Positions 35,799 to 46,600 of a DNA stretch of 50,909 nucleotides are shown piece by piece. This DNA is from Paenibacillus sp. 1001270B_150601_E10. GTDB taxonomy: Bacteria; Bacillota; Bacilli; Paenibacillales; Paenibacillaceae. Below the pieces are notes generated by a model. It had not been told where the DNA came from and did not search any database. It worked only from the letters and a program-made list of their open reading frames with translations. Positions within the stretch are counted from its first letter, which is position 1. Every line of letters begins with the position of its first letter. The stretch spans positions 460,138 through 511,046 of the forward strand of contig NZ_JADMOL010000002.1 in assembly GCF_015558675.1 (NCBI RefSeq), read 5' to 3'. The translations under genes and the position numbers were made by a program.

Positions 35799-36758
35799 AT
35801 GATGAATCAAGAACATTGCTCAAACAGCATGTCTGAAGAACAAGAGACGCAGTCATGGGTTGTCACGGAGCAATTTGCAAAGGAACGTATTGATAAGTAT
35901 ATTACAGAGTCGATTGAGGAGGAAGTGTCTCGTTCTCAGGTTCAATTATGGATCAAGGATGGACATGTTAAAGTCAATGGTGCTGCTGTAAAACCAAACT
36001 ATAAATGCACAGTGGGAGACCTGATCGAGCTTGAGATGCCTGATCCTGAAGCTGTCGATATCGTGCCAGAACCCATTGAGCTTGACGTTTATTTTGAAGA
36101 CGCTGATGTCATCGTGATTAACAAGCCTCGCGGCATGGTTGTGCACCCCGCCCCTGGGCATTCCTCTGGAACCGTTGTCAATGCATTGATGTATCATTGC
36201 AAGGACCTGTCTGGAATTAATGGGGAGCTTCGCCCAGGTATCGTGCATCGTATTGATAAAGATACCTCAGGCTTATTAATGGCAGCAAAGAATGACCGTG
36301 CGCATGTGTCACTGGCGGAGCAGCTTAAAGAGCATTCCGTGCTGCGCAAGTATGTTGCTGTTGTACACGGCAATCTGCAGCATGATCAAGGGACGATTGA
36401 TGCACCCATCGGACGTGATGAGCATGACCGCAAGATGTATACCGTAACAGAGCGCAACAGCAAGCATGCGGTTACTCATTTTAAGGTTCTAGAGCGCTTT
36501 GGCGATGCCACTCTGGTTGAACTGCAGCTGGAAACAGGACGTACCCATCAAATTCGGGTACATATGAAATTTATCGGGCACCCACTGGTAGGCGACCCCA
36601 TGTATAGTCGAGTAACGAAAAGTCTTAAAATGGAGGGTCAGGCCCTTCACGCGAAGACGCTTGGCTTTAAGCATCCAGCAACGGGAGAGCTGATTCAATT
36701 TGATGCTCCAATCCCGGAGGATATGGAATATTTATTGATGACGCTGCGTAATCGATAA
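35799..36758 (+). CDS. rluD: RluA/RluD-family pseudouridine synthase (YlyB type)
   Basis: A 319-residue RNA-modifying enzyme. An N-terminal S4 domain (ERIDKYITESIEEEVSRSQVQLWIKDGHVKVNG) precedes the catalytic domain with the signature GIVHRIDKDTSGLLMAAKN, in which the Asp after HRI is the nucleophile. The late motif LETGRTHQIRVHMKFIGHPLVGDPMY is typical. It most likely modifies 23S rRNA helix 69 like RluD, but the exact target cannot be read from sequence; YlyB is the B. subtilis equivalent in this position. Confidence 0.92.
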   Translation: MMNQEHCSNSMSEEQETQSWVVTEQFAKERIDKYITESIEEEVSRSQVQLWIKDGHVKVNGAAVKPNYKCTVGDLIELEMPDPEAVDIVPEPIELDVYFEDADVIVINKPRGMVVHPAPGHSSGTVVNALMYHCKDLSGINGELRPGIVHRIDKDTSGLLMAAKNDRAHVSLAEQLKEHSVLRKYVAVVHGNLQHDQGTIDAPIGRDEHDRKMYTVTERNSKHAVTHFKVLERFGDATLVELQLETGRTHQIRVHMKFIGHPLVGDPMYSRVTKSLKMEGQALHAKTLGFKHPATGELIQFDAPIPEDMEYLLMTLRNR

Positions 36759-36836
36759 GTTACCGTTTCAGGCGATATTAATATCTAATTTCAATGGGAT
36801 AATTGTTATATCATTGAACGAAATAGTGGATAAAAG

Positions 36837-36909
36837 AAAAAGCAGAAGGTCCTGTAGAATCGACTGGTTGAACGAACAACTTCGATTATAAGGATTCTTC
36901 TGCTTTTTG
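36837..36909 (+). terminator. Terminator after rluD
   Basis: AAAAGCAGAAG (36838-36848 area) pairs with CTTCTGCTTTT (36898-36908), with inner TCCT/AGGA and partial TCGA pairs, ending in Ts. The remainder of the 320-nt gap holds a possible dapL promoter. Confidence 0.8.
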
Positions 36910-36930
36910 ATTTGCGCGGAAAATCAGCAG

Positions 36931-36959
36931 TTTTGGAAGGATACGCGAGAGATTATAAT
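36931..36959 (+). promoter_or_regulatory. Candidate dapL promoter
   Basis: A perfect TATAAT lies at 36954-36959, but the -35 region is poor (TTTTGG at 36931-36936, 17-nt spacing). Nothing else promoter-like stands between it and dapL. Confidence 0.4.
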
Positions 36960-37080
36960 ACACATGATCCCAGTATGATCTGTGCAGCTAGTACAAATCA
37001 TTGCTTATATCGTCCATTCATGAATCCATGTGAATCCTGCATAGTAAAGCTATGTAGTGTGGATGTGAAGGAGGATGTAT

Positions 37081-38334
37081 ATGAGCGTTGAACAATATCA
37101 AGAAACCTATATCCAGCAGGTGTTCGCGGATCGCATTGGGGGCGTGAACTATGGCAAGGATACGAACATTTATAAATTTGAAAAAATCAAGCGCGCCAAG
37201 GCAGCGGCAAAGCAAGCTTTTCCTAACGTCGAATTGATCGATATGGGCGTAGGGGAGCCTGACGAGATGGCAGATGCAGGCATCGTTGCCAAGCTTGCTG
37301 AAGAAGCAGCCAAGCCAGAAAACCGCGGATACGCAGACAATGGAATTCATGAGTTCAAAAGAGCGGCTGCACAATACTTGGCAGACGTGTTCCAAGTGGG
37401 AGGCATCGATCCGGATATAGAGATCGTTCACTCGATCGGCTCCAAGCCAGCTCTAGCGATGCTGCCTTCTTGCTTTATTAATCCAGGTGATGTCACGATC
37501 ATGACAGTGCCAGGCTATCCTGTCCTTGGTACACATACGAAGTATCTGGGTGGAGAAGTATACAACATCCAATTAACGAAGGAAAATAACTTTCTGCCGG
37601 ATCTTGATAGCATTCCAGCTGAGATCTGCCAGCGTGCTAAGCTTCTTTATCTGAACTATCCAAACAATCCCACAGGAGCAGCTGCAACGACTGCGTTCTT
37701 TGAAAAGGTTGTAGCATGGGCAAAGCAGCATCATGTCATCGTGGTGCACGATGCGCCTTATGCAGCTCTAACGTATGATGGAGAGAAGCCGCTCAGCTTC
37801 TTGAGCGTTCCTGGCGCCAAGGATGTAGGTGTTGAGCTTCATTCCCTGTCCAAGTCCTACAACATGACGGGCTGGCGTATCGGATTCGTCGCAGGTAATC
37901 CACTTGTCGTCAAAGCTTTCAGCGATGTGAAGGACAATAACGACTCTGGTCAGTTTATCGCGATCCAGAAGGCTGCTATCTATGGCCTTGAGAATCCGAC
38001 GATTACAGAAGCCATTGCGGAGAAATATTCCCGCCGTCATAATCTGCTTGTGAGTGCCTTGAATGAAATTGGCTTCCATGCGGAGAAGCCTAGAGGCTCC
38101 TTCTTCCTGTATGTAGAAGCGCCTAAAGGTGTAGTAAACGGTCCAACCTTCGACTCAGCCGAAGCGTTTTCTCAATACCTCATTCGCGAGAAGCTGATTT
38201 CTACTGTGCCTTGGGATGATGCAGGTCACTTCATTCGCTTCTCCGTAACCTTCCAAGCGAAGGGACTGGAGGAAGAGAAGCGCGTGATTGAGGAACTGAA
38301 GCGTCGTTTGACAGACGTTCAGTTTATATTCTAG
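37081..38334 (+). CDS. dapL: LL-diaminopimelate aminotransferase
   Basis: A 417-residue fold-type I PLP aminotransferase. It converts tetrahydrodipicolinate directly to LL-diaminopimelate, bypassing the acylated intermediates of the dapDEF-type route. Motifs are IDMGVGEPDEMAD, GYADNGIHEFKRAAAQYL, SIGSKPALAMLP, LNYPNNPTGA, and the PLP lysine K258 in SLSKSYNMTGWRIGF. It resembles the DapL/DapL2 type annotated in Paenibacillus. It supplies mDAP precursor for the MurE step and lysine. The ATG at 37081 follows AAGGAGGA; an ATG 6 nt earlier is too close. Confidence 0.9.
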   Translation: MSVEQYQETYIQQVFADRIGGVNYGKDTNIYKFEKIKRAKAAAKQAFPNVELIDMGVGEPDEMADAGIVAKLAEEAAKPENRGYADNGIHEFKRAAAQYLADVFQVGGIDPDIEIVHSIGSKPALAMLPSCFINPGDVTIMTVPGYPVLGTHTKYLGGEVYNIQLTKENNFLPDLDSIPAEICQRAKLLYLNYPNNPTGAAATTAFFEKVVAWAKQHHVIVVHDAPYAALTYDGEKPLSFLSVPGAKDVGVELHSLSKSYNMTGWRIGFVAGNPLVVKAFSDVKDNNDSGQFIAIQKAAIYGLENPTITEAIAEKYSRRHNLLVSALNEIGFHAEKPRGSFFLYVEAPKGVVNGPTFDSAEAFSQYLIREKLISTVPWDDAGHFIRFSVTFQAKGLEEEKRVIEELKRRLTDVQFIF

Positions 38335-38360
38335 TTTGTGATAAATAAGCCTTATATCGA

Positions 38361-38393
38361 AGCCCTGTAAGCAGTCGTCTTGCAGGGCTTTGT
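38361..38393 (+). terminator. Terminator after dapL
   Basis: AGCCCTGTAAG (38361-38371), loop, CTTGCAGGGCT (38379-38389), followed by TTTG. Confidence 0.8.
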
Positions 38394-38397
38394 TGTG

Positions 38398-38428
38398 CAG
38401 AAAGAAACCCCCAGTTAGACTGGGGGTT
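38398..38428 (-). terminator. Terminator for the secreted small protein gene (possibly bidirectional)
   Basis: AACCCCCAG (38406-38414), loop TTAGA, CTGGGGGTT (38420-38428). On the - strand it ends in TTTCTTT, suiting the gene at 38481-38855. Confidence 0.75.
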
Positions 38429-38480
38429 CATAAGTGCTTTTAACGATGTAAAACGTTTAAACTTTGTGACTATAATGAAA

Positions 38481-38855
38481 TTAGTAAAAGTTTAAGTATA
38501 CGCCGGCAATGCCAGTCCACTGATTGGTCCATACATTTACCGTATACGTATCATAAGGAAGGTTGTTCAGGCTGCCAGATGGAGATTGAGAGATGCCGTT
38601 TGAATAAATGATTTGGCCAGCGCTATTCCTAACTTCATATTGATACCAGAGCACAGGCCCATATTCAGGAGGAGCCATGCTGTAGGCATCAACATAAACA
38701 GAGAGTCTTCCTTGACCAGCAATTGATTTCGTAATTTGTGCAGAAGTAGAATAGGAATGAGCAGGTACTTTCTGTGCAGAAGCGACAGACACGGGTAAAA
38801 TCGCCATCAATGCTGCCACAGTTAACATGAGCGACAACCATTTTCGTTTCATCAT
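38481..38855 (-). CDS. Small secreted protein of unknown function
   Basis: 124 residues. A Sec signal peptide (MMKRKWLSLMLTVAALMAILPVSVASA in outline, with likely cleavage after ASA near residue 27) precedes a mature part of about 97 residues. That part is rich in Tyr, Ser and Asn, contains no cysteine, and appears to be beta-rich (GRLSVYVDAY, VLWYQYEVRN, YDTYTVNVWTNQW, GVYLNFY). I do not recognise a family; the ending in aromatic residues suggests a small beta sandwich. It is transcribed alone, opposite to dapL and pyr, with its own terminator. The RBS is AAAGGA on the - strand. Confidence 0.75.
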   Translation of the reverse strand: MMKRKWLSLMLTVAALMAILPVSVASAQKVPAHSYSTSAQITKSIAGQGRLSVYVDAYSMAPPEYGPVLWYQYEVRNSAGQIIYSNGISQSPSGSLNNLPYDTYTVNVWTNQWTGIAGVYLNFY

Positions 38856-39123
38856 CTCTCACGATCCTTTCCTTCAAATAGGATGATCCTCGTGCTAAAT
38901 CCAAGATGCAGGTAATCCTTCTTCTACATTCTCCCTCCCTGCTCTTTTTATTGCATTCTAGCTGCTCTATGAAAAGGGCTATGCACTGTGAGCGTAACAT
39001 GAAGATCGATATTGTGTAAATAGTACTAAATATATAAATTAATGTAAATTATAATGAGGGACAAGCTGAATATAAAGGTTTAACGTTGATTTAGAGTTTT
39101 AGAATTAGAATGAAAGCTTTGTC
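38856..39123. other. Divergent AT-rich gap upstream of the secreted protein gene and the pyr promoter
   Basis: About 270 nt with low GC, especially 39010-39060. It must hold the - strand promoter of the secreted gene, but I could not single out convincing boxes. No gene or repeat is seen. Confidence 0.5.
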
Positions 39124-39152
39124 TTGACATCGGATGGTTGTAATGGGATAAT
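39124..39152 (+). promoter_or_regulatory. SigA promoter of the pyr operon
   Basis: TTGACA (39124-39129), 17-nt spacer, GATAAT (39147-39152). This is the closest match to consensus in the window. The transcript should start near 39159, just before the PyrR-binding loop. Confidence 0.85.
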
Positions 39153-39170
39153 CCTATTAAACGCATATTG

Positions 39171-39423
39171 AGCCTTTAAATCAGTCCAGAGAGGCTGGCA
39201 AGGTCACGCTCGGAAGCGAACGGTTAAGCGAGCAGATAGGGATATCCGATGATACGAGAGATCATGGATCGACGCCCAGAATATCTGTCGCAACTCTACC
39301 CGACTTTTGATGAGAACATGGGAGGTTTGGAATCATACCTTCGTGGCATCTTAAGGGATGAGTACACCCGATTCGCATGATATTACGCAGACAATCCTTG
39401 CCATTAGGCAAGGATTTTTTTGT
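39171..39423 (+). promoter_or_regulatory. PyrR-dependent pyr attenuator leader
   Basis: CAGTCCAGAGAGGCTG (39182-39197) is the conserved PyrR-binding loop. Its lower stem pairs CCTT (39173-39176) with AAGG (39200-39203). The same strand, TGGCAAGG (39196-39203), is complementary to CCTTGCCA (39396-39403) of the terminator AATCCTTGCC/GGCAAGGATT (39393-39402/39407-39416), which ends in T7. Three exclusive folds result: the PyrR hairpin, the antiterminator, and the terminator. UMP- or UTP-bound PyrR should favour termination. About 190 nt separate the PyrR loop from the terminator. Confidence 0.92.
39249..39380 (+). CDS. Possible 43-residue leader ORF inside the pyr attenuator
   Basis: An ATG-TGA frame of 43 codons lies between the PyrR loop and the terminator. 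A weak Shine-Dalgarno (AGGG at 39238-39241) stands 7 nt before the ATG. The predicted peptide is charged (Arg, Glu and Asp rich) with no signal or membrane segment and no family I know. It ends 12 nt before the terminator stem, so ribosomes translating it could affect folding. It may be chance or the remnant of a gene. Confidence 0.25.
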   Translation: MIREIMDRRPEYLSQLYPTFDENMGGLESYLRGILRDEYTRFA

Positions 39424-39474
39424 GTAATCATACACGACAGACGTGATTAAAGGACTTCGATACATGTGAACTAG

Positions 39475-40077
<603 letters not shown>

Positions 40078-40083
40078 TACACC

Positions 40084-40998
40084 ATGACTATGGTCCGTTT
40101 GTCAAAAACGACGAAGGAACGCAGCTTGCTTGGACTAAAAGACCTGAGCCGTGAAGAGATTACATTTTTGCTTGATCGTGCGGCTTATTGGCAGCAGCAG
40201 AAGGAAAAGGTAAGCCATACGCTCGAGCATAAGTTTGTCGCGAACATGTTTTTTGAGAACAGCACGCGTACACGCAACTCCTTCGAAGTAGCTGAGAAGA
40301 GACTTGGCATGGAAGTTGTGAACTTCTCGGCTGAGAATTCCAGTGTGGAAAAGGGAGAATCGATCTATGATACGGTTCGCACCTTGGAATCGCTGGGCAT
40401 GGATGCAGGGGTTATTCGTTTAAAGCCAGTAGGGCTTCTGCAAGAAATCGCGGAACGGGTCAACATGCCGCTCATTAACGCAGGAGATGGCAATAACGAG
40501 CATCCTACGCAAGCGCTGCTTGATTTGTATACGATGCGCAAGGAATTTGGAAGCTTGGATGGCTTAAGCGTATCGATCGTTGGAGATGTCGAGCATAGCC
40601 GCGTCGCTCGTTCGAACCTGTGGGCTCTTCAAAAGTTCGGAGCGAAGGTGAACTTCTGTGCTCCAGAGAACATGCGGACGCATGATTTGGACGTTCCTTA
40701 TGTATCCTTCGACGAGGCTCTAAAGGCGGATGTCGTCATGATGCTTCGCGTACAGCTTGAGCGCCATGAGAGCTGCAGCTTATTCTCTTCCATTGAGGAG
40801 TACCGCAAATCTTACGGACTAACAGCATCGCGAATGAATCAGATGAAAGATCATGCGATCATCATGCACCCGGCACCGGTCAATCGCAACGTGGAGATCG
40901 ATGATGAGCTGGTTGAGTGCAGCAGATCGAGAATTTTCACACAGATGAGCAACGGTGTGCCTGTACGGATGGCGGTCATGGAACGCGCGCTGCGCTAA
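40084..40998 (+). CDS. pyrB: Aspartate carbamoyltransferase catalytic chain
   Basis: A 304-residue cytoplasmic enzyme forming carbamoyl-aspartate from carbamoyl phosphate and aspartate. The carbamoyl-phosphate motif is S60-T-R-T-R within FFENSTRTRNSFEVAEKRLG. Later motifs are DGNNEHPTQALLDLYT, MLRVQLERH and MHPAPVNRNVEI. No regulatory chain (pyrI) follows, as in Bacilli. The ATG is 6 nt after pyrR. Confidence 0.96.
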   Translation: MTMVRLSKTTKERSLLGLKDLSREEITFLLDRAAYWQQQKEKVSHTLEHKFVANMFFENSTRTRNSFEVAEKRLGMEVVNFSAENSSVEKGESIYDTVRTLESLGMDAGVIRLKPVGLLQEIAERVNMPLINAGDGNNEHPTQALLDLYTMRKEFGSLDGLSVSIVGDVEHSRVARSNLWALQKFGAKVNFCAPENMRTHDLDVPYVSFDEALKADVVMMLRVQLERHESCSLFSSIEEYRKSYGLTASRMNQMKDHAIIMHPAPVNRNVEIDDELVECSRSRIFTQMSNGVPVRMAVMERALR

Positions 40999-41095
40999 AT
41001 CGATAGATTCGGATAACATCCATATAGAATATGAAAAAAATCTGGGGATCGCGTCAAAAGCGCGTGAACCACTTGGCGGAGAGGGGAAAAGTACA

Positions 41096-42382
41096 ATGTT
41101 GATACTTGCTAATGGACGTGTACTAAATGAACAAGGTCATCTGATCGAGGCAAATGTATGGGTAGAGGACGGTGTGATCCGCCGCGTGACGGATTCGAAC
41201 GCAGCTCTTCCTGAGGGTGCAGAAGTGATCGACGTAGCGGGTAAATTTGTCTCGGCAGGATTCATCGATATGCACGTTCACCTTCGCGAGCCTGGATTTG
41301 AACATAAAGAAACGATTGCAAGCGGAACTCGTTCCGCTGCAAGAGGCGGTTTCACGACGATCGCTTGCATGCCGAACACGAAGCCTGTTATTGACACCGT
41401 CGAAACGGTAGCGTTGATTCATCAAAAAGCTAAAGAAGAAGGCATCGTAAAGGTGCTCCCATACGGCTCGATTACAAAAAATGAGCTTGGGCGCGAGTTG
41501 ACGGACTTTGAGGGACTGAAGGAAGCGGGGGTTATCGGATTCACGGACGATGGCGTAGGCGTCCAAACCGCACAAATGATGAAGGATGCAATGGCGCGCG
41601 CGCAAGCACTTGGCATGCCAATCATCGCCCACTGTGAAGATGAGTCGTTGGTTGTCGGCGCTCCTGTCAACGAAGGCCCATTTTCAAAAAAGCATGGACT
41701 TAAAGGAATCCCGAATGAATCCGAAGCGATCCATGTCGGACGCGACATTCTGCTGGCAGAAGCGACAGGTGTGCACTACCATGTCTGCCACGTTAGCACG
41801 GAGCAATCAATCCGCTTGATTAGACAAGCGAAGCAAATTGGCATTAACGTAACGGCAGAGGTATGCCCGCATCACCTTCTGCTATCCGATGAAGATATCC
41901 CAGATCTTGATGCGAACTGGAAGATGAACCCGCCGCTTCGTTCGCCGCGCGATGTAAAAGCATGCATCGAGGCGCTTGAAGATGGCACGATTGATATTCT
42001 GGTAACGGACCATGCGCCACATAGCGCTGAAGAGAAAGCTCGCGGCATGCAGCTTGCACCATTTGGCATCGTAGGACTGGAGACAGCCTTCCCGCTGATG
42101 TACACGAAGTTCGTAGAGACAGGCAAATGGACGCTTGACATGCTGGTAAAACGCATGACTTCTATCCCAGCTGCTACGTTCGGACTTCAAACCGGTCGAC
42201 TGGAAGAAGGCGCACCAGCAGACTTGGCTGTCCTTGATCTGGATACAGAACGCAAAGTAAATCCAGAAGAGTTCTTAACGAAAGGACGCAATACGCCATT
42301 TACAGGCTGGAAGCTCAAAGGCTGGACCGTCATGACTTTGGTGGACGGCAAGGTTGTTTGGAGCGACGATACCCTAAGCTAA
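41096..42382 (+). CDS. pyrC: Dihydroorotase
   Basis: A 428-residue zinc amidohydrolase (class I type) closing carbamoyl-aspartate to dihydroorotate. The metal motif is FIDMHVHLREPGFEHKETI. Further ligand motifs are HCEDESLV, YHVCHVST and LVTDHAPHSAEEK, followed by GIVGLETAFPL. The ATG at 41096 follows GGAGAGGGGAAAA; the frame stays open upstream into pyrB without homology. Confidence 0.96.
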   Translation: MLILANGRVLNEQGHLIEANVWVEDGVIRRVTDSNAALPEGAEVIDVAGKFVSAGFIDMHVHLREPGFEHKETIASGTRSAARGGFTTIACMPNTKPVIDTVETVALIHQKAKEEGIVKVLPYGSITKNELGRELTDFEGLKEAGVIGFTDDGVGVQTAQMMKDAMARAQALGMPIIAHCEDESLVVGAPVNEGPFSKKHGLKGIPNESEAIHVGRDILLAEATGVHYHVCHVSTEQSIRLIRQAKQIGINVTAEVCPHHLLLSDEDIPDLDANWKMNPPLRSPRDVKACIEALEDGTIDILVTDHAPHSAEEKARGMQLAPFGIVGLETAFPLMYTKFVETGKWTLDMLVKRMTSIPAATFGLQTGRLEEGAPADLAVLDLDTERKVNPEEFLTKGRNTPFTGWKLKGWTVMTLVDGKVVWSDDTLS

Positions 42383-42509
42383 GGGTGATCTCATCATGAA
42401 AACAGATTGTCGAGCTCGACAAAGCGATAGATGACAGCATACAGAGAACAGATATAGCGAAAATTCGCCTTAGATGGTGGAGATGAAATGAAAGCGAGGA
42501 GTGACTAGC

Positions 42510-43640
42510 ATGCAAGCTAAATTGTTATTGGAAGACGGAACACTCTTTACGGGAACGTCCTTTGGTTCTGATCGGGAGTCCGTAGGTGAAGTCGTATTTA
42601 ATACAGGAATTACAGGCTACCAAGAGGTGTTGTCTGACCCATCCTACTGTGGACAAATCGTAACGATGACTTACCCACTGATTGGAAACTACGGGATTAC
42701 AAGAGATGACTTCGAATCGATTCGGCCTTATGTGCATGGCTTTGTGGTTCGTCGTCATGAGGAGATTCCAAGTAACTGGCGTGCTGAATACTCCGTAGAT
42801 CGCCTGCTGAAGGAGTATGATATCCCTGGAATCAGCGGTATCGATACTCGTATGCTTACTCGCAAGCTTCGTCACTTTGGAACAATGAAAGGGATTCTTG
42901 CAACAGGCAATAGATCGATTGAAGAACTGCAAGAAATGCTGCAAGCTACACCGCTATTGCGTGACCAGGTGGCGCGCACATCCACTCAGCAAGTGTTCTC
43001 AAGCCCTGGCAGCCGCGAGCGCATCGTGCTCGTTGACTTTGGAGCAAAGAGCGGCATTCTTCGCGAATTAACACAAAGAGGATGCGATGTAGTCGTCGTA
43101 CCGCACACAACTACTGCGGATGAGATTCGAGCGCTTCGCCCTGACGGCATTCAATTGTCCAATGGCCCTGGGGATCCGAAGGATGTTCCACATGCGATCG
43201 AGATGCTAAAAGAAGTGCTTGGCGAGATTCCAGTATTCGGCATCTGCCTAGGGCACCAATTGTTCGCTCTTGCATGCGGGGCAGATACAGGAAGATTGAA
43301 GTTTGGCCACCGCGGCGGCAACCATCCAGTTAAAGAACTGAGCACAGGACGCTGCTTCATTACATCGCAGAACCATGGCTACACGGTTGTCGAAGAATCG
43401 GTAGCAAACTCAGAACTGGAAGTAACGCATATCAACAATAACGATAAGACGATTGAAGGCTTGCGTCACAAGCAGTATCCAGCGTTCTCTGTACAGTATC
43501 ATCCAGAGGCAGCACCTGGACCGCACGACAGCAGCTATTTGTTCGACCAATTTATCGAAATGATTCGTGAACATAAACGCAATACACCTAAGATCCCGCG
43601 TCAGGCGGAACTCGTAGCACAGCTGAAAGGGGAACAATAA
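42510..43640 (+). CDS. carA: Carbamoyl-phosphate synthase small (glutaminase) subunit
   Basis: A 376-residue class I glutamine amidotransferase that delivers ammonia to CarB. The N-terminal domain has [21 protein letters not shown]. The amidotransferase has [12 protein letters not shown] (nucleophile Cys) and the His/Glu pair in [11 protein letters not shown]. In the pyr operon this is pyrAA. I chose the ATG at 42510, 9 nt from GCGAGGA, over a GTG abutting that site. Confidence 0.95.
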   Translation: MQAKLLLEDGTLFTGTSFGSDRESVGEVVFNTGITGYQEVLSDPSYCGQIVTMTYPLIGNYGITRDDFESIRPYVHGFVVRRHEEIPSNWRAEYSVDRLLKEYDIPGISGIDTRMLTRKLRHFGTMKGILATGNRSIEELQEMLQATPLLRDQVARTSTQQVFSSPGSRERIVLVDFGAKSGILRELTQRGCDVVVVPHTTTADEIRALRPDGIQLSNGPGDPKDVPHAIEMLKEVLGEIPVFGICLGHQLFALACGADTGRLKFGHRGGNHPVKELSTGRCFITSQNHGYTVVEESVANSELEVTHINNNDKTIEGLRHKQYPAFSVQYHPEAAPGPHDSSYLFDQFIEMIREHKRNTPKIPRQAELVAQLKGEQ

Positions 43641-43641
43641 C

Positions 43642-46600
43642 ATGCCAAAAAGAAATGAACTGAAAAAGATTCTCGTTATTGGATCCGGACCAATCGTAAT
43701 CGGGCAAGCAGCAGAGTTCGATTATGCCGGTACTCAAGCCTGTGAAGCACTGAAAGAAGAAGGCTTTGAGGTTGTTCTCATTAACAGCAACCCAGCCACG
43801 ATCATGACAGATACGAACATGGCTGACAAAGTATATATCGAGCCCATTACATTAGATTTCGTAAGACAAATCATTCGCCAAGAACGTCCTGACGGCCTGC
43901 TCCCAACACTGGGCGGTCAAACGGGTCTTAACATGGCTGTTGAGCTTGCGCGTGCAGGAGTGCTTGAACAAGAAAACGTGCGCTTGCTTGGTACACAGCT
44001 AGACGCAATCGAGCGTGCGGAAGACCGCGACTTGTTCCGCGAACTGATGAGAGAGCTGGAGCAGCCAGTGCCTGAAAGTGATATTGTAACGTCTGTCCAA
44101 CAGGCGGTTGACTTTGCGAATCAAATCGGATACCCGATCATCGTCCGTCCGGCTTATACACTAGGCGGAACAGGCGGCGGTATCTGCGACAACGAGGAGC
44201 AGCTTCGTGATGTCGTGGCATCAGGAATTCGCTACAGCCCAATCGGACAGTGCTTGATTGAGAAGAGCATCGCTGGTATGAAAGAGGTCGAGTATGAAGT
44301 CATGCGCGATGCGAACGACAACTGTATCGTCGTGTGCAACATGGAGAACTTTGACCCAGTAGGCGTTCACACAGGCGACAGTATCGTTGTAGCGCCAAGC
44401 CAAACGCTGTCGGATCGCGAGTATCAAATGCTTCGTTCGGCTTCTCTTAAGATCATCCGTGCACTTAACATCGAAGGCGGTTGTAACGTACAGTTTGCGC
44501 TTGATCCAGACAGCTATCAATACTACGTTATCGAGGTAAACCCTCGTGTAAGCCGCTCTTCTGCGCTTGCATCCAAAGCAACGGGCTATCCCATTGCGAA
44601 GATGGCTGCGAAGATTGCGGTGGGATATACATTGGATGAGATCGTTAACCCCGTAACAGGCCAAACCTATGCTTGCTTTGAGCCTACACTTGACTATATC
44701 GTATCGAAGATCCCACGCTGGCCGTTCGACAAGTTCACACAAGCGAACCGCAAGCTCGGAACACAAATGAAGGCAACAGGCGAGGTTATGGCAATCGGCC
44801 GTACCTTCGAAGAGTCGATTCATAAAGCGATTCGCTCGCTTGAGATCGGCGCGCATCGCTTGTACTTGAAGGGAACCGACGAGCTATTGCAAGAAACGCT
44901 AGAAGCGAGACTCAAGTCACCTGATGATGAGCGCTTGTTCTTAATCGCAGAAGCATATCGCCGCGGCTACACTCTGCAGCAAATTCATGATCTTACGAAG
45001 GTAGACTGGTGGTTCCTTGATAAGCTGGAGCGCATGATTAAGTTTGAGGATCAGCTGACAGCTGAAGAGAACTTGTCCAGCGAAACGCTGTACGAGGCGA
45101 AGCGGATGGGCTTCACTGACCGCGCGATTGCGGAAATCCGCAGTGCGAAGTTAAGCGTTGGCACGCATCTGACAGAAGCTGAGGTGCGTACGTCTCGTAA
45201 GGAGAAAGGCTTCATCCCTGTATACAAGATGGTTGATACTTGTGCAGCGGAGTTTGAAGCAACAACGCCGTACTACTACTCAACTTATGAAACCGAGAAT
45301 GAAGTAACAGAGTCGACAAAAGAGAAAATCGTCGTTCTGGGTTCAGGTCCAATCCGTATCGGACAAGGGATCGAGTTCGACTACTCTACCGTGCATGCGG
45401 TATGGGCGATCCAAGATGCTGGCTACGAAGCGGTTATTATCAACAATAACCCTGAGACGGTATCGACCGACTTCAGCACATCTGACCGACTGTACTTTGA
45501 ACCGCTCTTCTTCGAGGATGTCATGAACGTTATCGAGCAAGAGAAGCCAATCGGTGTCATCGTTCAATTCGGTGGTCAAACAGCGATCAACTTGGCAGCA
45601 CCGCTTGCCAAGGCTGGTGTTAAAATTCTCGGCACAAGCCTAGAGAGCATTGACGAAGCGGAAGACCGCAAGAAGTTCGAAGCGCTTCTCTCCCGCCTAA
45701 ACATTGCACAGCCGAAAGGCAGCACGGTCACTTCGGTAGATGAAGCGGTAGGAACTGCTCAAGGTCTCGGATATCCGGTACTCGTTCGTCCATCTTACGT
45801 TCTCGGCGGACGTGCGATGGAGATTGTATACTCTGACCAAGAGCTCTTAAGCTACATGGAGCAAGCAGTGAAGATCAATCCGGATCATCCGGTACTGATT
45901 GACCGCTATATGCTTGGCAAAGAAGTAGAGGTTGATGCCATCTGTGACGGGGAAACGTTGCTTATCCCAGGGATTATGGAGCATATTGAACGCGCTGGCG
46001 TTCACTCCGGTGACTCGATCGCGGTATATCCTCCTCAACACCTGAAGGAAGAACTGAAGCAGAAAGTTGTCGATATCACGATTCGCATCGCGAAGGAATT
46101 GAAGACCGTAGGTCTAGTCAATATCCAATTCGTCATCTACAAAGATGAAGTGTACGTCATCGAGGTTAACCCGCGCTCTTCCCGTACGGTGCCATTCTTG
46201 AGCAAGGTTACGAATATACCGATGGCGAACGTAGCAACGAAGCTTATTATGGGAAGCAAGCTTGAATATCTTGGTTATCAAGAAGGCTTGTGGCCAGAAG
46301 ATGAGCATGTGTCGGTTAAAGTTCCAGTGTTCTCCTTTGCGAAGCTGCGCCGCGTAGAACCAACGCTTGGACCTGAGATGAAGTCGACAGGCGAGGTAAT
46401 GGGCCGCGACAAGCAGTACGCGAAGGCGCTGTACAAAGGCTTGATCGGCTCTGGCATGAAGATTCCTGCTACAGGCTCCATCATCTGCACAGTTGCAGAC
46501 AAGGACAAAGAGGAAGCTGTTGAACTAATGAGAGGCTTCTTCAACCTCGGCTACAAAATTATTGCGACTGGCGGTACTGCACAAGCGCTTGAGGATGCAG

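Noticed and set aside
44221-44856. Long - strand open frame (about 211 codons) antisense to carB
   Set aside because: It is antisense to an intact, conserved carB segment, with no recognisable protein features.
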